Shown piece after piece: positions 61,735-64,000 of a stretch of DNA of 64,000 nucleotides. The DNA is from Latrodectus hesperus (lineage: Eukaryota > Arthropoda > Arachnida > Araneae > Theridiidae). The stretch is taken from assembly GCA_037975125.1 (NCBI GenBank), contig CM075853.1, positions 33,843,113 to 33,907,112 of the forward strand, in the 5' to 3' direction. The notes under the pieces were generated by a model. It was not told the DNA's origin. It made no database searches and saw only the letters and a program-made list of their open reading frames with translations. The position numbers were made by a program, and so were the translations under genes. The first letter of the stretch is position 1, and each line of letters opens with the position of its first letter.

Positions 61735-62470
61735 ACCAGAACAAAGTTTGTCTAAAGTAGTCTGTGCATGTCTTGTGCAGGAATAATGCAAGGACAATCC
61801 AAAGGACACATCAGCATACTATGGATCATTAGGAGCAGTCTTTAAAGTGGTATTTGTATTGGCCAAAAATGCAGGGAATGGACCTTAGAAATACTCAGTT
61901 TGTTGAAAGAGGCAGTAGTGAGTTTGCTATCTTCATTAGCAAGCTAGTCAGCAACTTTGTTTCCTTAAACTCTCACATGAGAGGGAATTCACAGTAAACA
62001 CACAGTGCCAACATGAGTCAAAGCAGCCAATTTTAGAATAATATCATGCCCCAATTTATCTAAAATATTAGGCTAATTCTGCAGGTATTGAATGGAACTT
62101 TTACTATCTATCAGAATCCAAATACTATCAGCATCAGCCTACATGGCAAGATCTAACTTCTCCTTAATAGCAATAAACTGAACCGTCACTAAGATTTCTA
62201 AAACAATATACATGTTCTCACCTGGACTTGTTTTCTTAGGAACAGCACTGTCCGTTTTTACGGAGTCAAATCTTCTTCCATCTGTATAGAAGACAAGAGC
62301 TTAGGAAAGAATACTATTTATGACTTCTTGGGAAATCTGGTGTAGTTTATTTTGCTTAACAAAATCCATACTTAGGTCTTCCCTAAAATCTACCTTACTA
62401 AGTAGGTATCAATAAATTAAAAAGAATAAGGGTCTCAACTTCAACAAAAATCCCCTAAAGCATGTTTCCA
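61735..62470 (-). pseudogene. Second LINE RNase H region, decayed
   Basis: The minus-strand reading from about 62470 down to 61735 shows, across stops and frameshifts, ISQEVINSI, ALVFYTDGRRFDS (first acid, near 62290), VQFIAIKEKLDLA, WILIDSKSSIQYLQN (third acid), and IPSHVRV-stop-GNKVA (fourth-acid region lost or shifted). The WIPSHV..YGN pattern is closer to the LINE at 21646-23919 than to its neighbour 60630-61712, which has WIKAHAGHTGN. So two LINEs of different lineages lie end to end on the same strand. Confidence 0.75.
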
Positions 62471-62600
62471 TATAAAACAAAAAGAAGGGTATTTTTCTTC
62501 AGCTTTTCATTATCTGTCCACTCCAATAAGAAAATTGACGTTCTGTTATAGTGTTTAAAATGTTTAAGTGTTGCAATGTATTTTGCTCAATTTGTTTTCT

Positions 62601-62756
62601 TTTCCATGAGAATGCCTTAATACAAATTTAATTAAATATAAATTTAATTAAAAAAACAATTTATAAATTTCATAATCCATTTCCATGAGAATGGCTTAGT
62701 ACAAATTTAATTAAATATAAATTTAATTAAAAAACAATTTATAAATTTCTTAAATA
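62601..62756. repeat. 79-bp tandem duplication
   Basis: TTTCCATGAGAATGCCTTAA starts at 62601 and TTTCCATGAGAATGGCTTAG at 62680. Both are followed by the same AATTTAATTAAATATAAATT and AACAATTTATAAATTTC blocks, with very few differences. Each unit has an internal inverted AATTTAATTAA structure. Confidence 0.9.
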
Positions 62757-64000
62757 CAAAAATTATTACTTGCTATAGAAAGGAATATGAAAAAAATCAA
62801 AGATTTAATTATTATATAAATTATATATAAAATTAAAATTTATAATTGTCTTTAATTTTAATATTGGGTTATTAAATGAAAATAGTAAAATATTCCGGAA
62901 GTAGAAGCGTGATACATATTAATGCAATTTTTTCAAACTTTGCTATAAATTATAATATTATAATTTAACAAAGCCATGAAAGTTCATAAATATATATAGT
63001 TACATATAATACATAAAATAATCCACCATTATTTATGTCAAATATTATTTTAAAAAACCTATAATAAGGATTATACAAAAACTTTCCCTACAAATCGCAA
63101 TTAAAAATCAAAAGAGAGAGATATGCTAAATAAATAAATATATTACACTTTCCTAAAAGTTGAAAAGAACATTTAAAAATGTTAACGAAACATCCTTTAA
63201 GCAAATTCGCAAAGATAAATGTAATAGATAATATTACTTAGTGGAATAAATACATGAATTGTTTTACTGTTTATTTAAATATGTTAAGTTTCATTTGGTT
63301 TTGATTTTATTCAAAGCATATTAGGCAGAATTTGATTCTAATAAGATATTGTAAAATGTTTTTCAAATTTATGAAAAAAATAACCTTAATTCTTTTTACT
63401 AAAATAATATGAAATAAATAGAAAAAATAAAACAATTATCTTTGTTCATGGTGCACTTCCAGAATATTTTCATGATATATACACAAAAAAGAAACAAGAC
63501 ATCTTTCAACATTATAAATGAAATTTTTTCCGATGAAGTATAATGATAAATTTCTAAAATATTATGCTTAAATTTTTTTCTTGGAATGTTAACTGATTAG
63601 AATTATCCTTCCTATAAGTTGAAAGAAAGGGCTTTCTAAACGTTCGGAAGTTTGAAGTTTATTAGAACAGCTAGAAATCCCAATCCAAACCATCCATAAT
63701 TATTTACAATAGACAGCAAAAAGTGTATTCTAATACTTTTAAGAAGTAGCTACAGTTCTTTATTATGCACACAAACTAAGCATCAACTCATCTAACGAAA
63801 CCCATTAAATTAATTTGGTACTGTGGATCAAAAGAAAACTGTTTTATCGCGTGATGATAGCAATGAAACACGCTATTCTAGTCGGATGGGTGAGTTAAGA
63901 AATGATGAATTTTGGAAACAGTTTAAGATATTTAAAATTATCAAGAATCCTGATTAGAGTACAATAGTTTGAAATTTGATTTTGTTCTACAGCCTGTGTT
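62757..64000. other. AT-rich background, no gene seen
   Basis: No supportable feature to the right edge of the window. Confidence 0.6.

Overview
The window looks like an extremely AT-rich piece of a eukaryotic, probably arthropod, nuclear genome. The transposable-element repertoire (Tc1/mariner transposons, RNase H-bearing LINEs, tRNA-derived SINEs, a hAT relic and long (TA)n microsatellites) makes me think of a spider or other chelicerate. That taxonomic call is inference from general resemblance, not from a marker gene. I find no convincing host protein-coding gene, no rRNA, no stand-alone tRNA and no CRISPR array. Every coding signal I can defend belongs to a mobile element, so the window is either intergenic or the inside of a very long intron.

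Layout. 1-7960 is AT-rich background with (TA)n tracts. 7961-8191 is a base-balanced islet flanked by a 14-bp direct repeat. 8965-12560 holds three insertions side by side: a dead mariner-type element (8965-10326), a dead Tc3-like element (10618-12187) and a tRNA-derived SINE (12265-12546), each with its target-site duplication visible. 13773-14405 is a 630-bp (TA)n array, followed by about 6.6 kb of background. A 146-bp hairpin built around (AT)n lies at 21039-21184. A 5'-truncated LINE with RT and RNase H (21646-23919) is bounded by a 10-bp duplication. 25689-25997 is a SINE of a second family, matched by a copy at 55192-55446. 26570-30030 contains two diverged copies of an unidentified repeat and a SINE-like fragment.

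33316-35246 is the best-preserved element: a 1,931-bp Tc1/mariner transposon inserted in a (TA)n tract, with about 277-bp terminal inverted repeats that are nearly identical to each other. It carries an uninterrupted 358-codon transposase with DD41D spacing, a TATA+Inr core promoter and an AATAAA signal placed just after the stop. 36727-37020 and 38779-39080 are two oppositely oriented copies of SINE family 1. A 110-bp segment is duplicated at 43332 and 45125. A MITE-like element and a 160-bp inverted duplication lie at 48931-49636. A decayed Tc1 element spans 50791-52360 and a hAT relic lies near 53060-53900. The right end (58664-62470) holds minus-strand LINE remains: an open RNase H reading frame whose 3' end is present in three tandem copies, abutting a second, decayed RNase H domain from a different LINE.

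How the parts fit together. The 3' end of the LINE at 21646-23919 (CAACAAC-type) resembles the tails of some of the SINEs, which suggests a LINE/SINE partnership in which the LINE enzyme moves the SINEs. Most DNA transposons here are dead but keep terminal repeats. The DD41D element is the only one that could still be autonomous judging from sequence alone.
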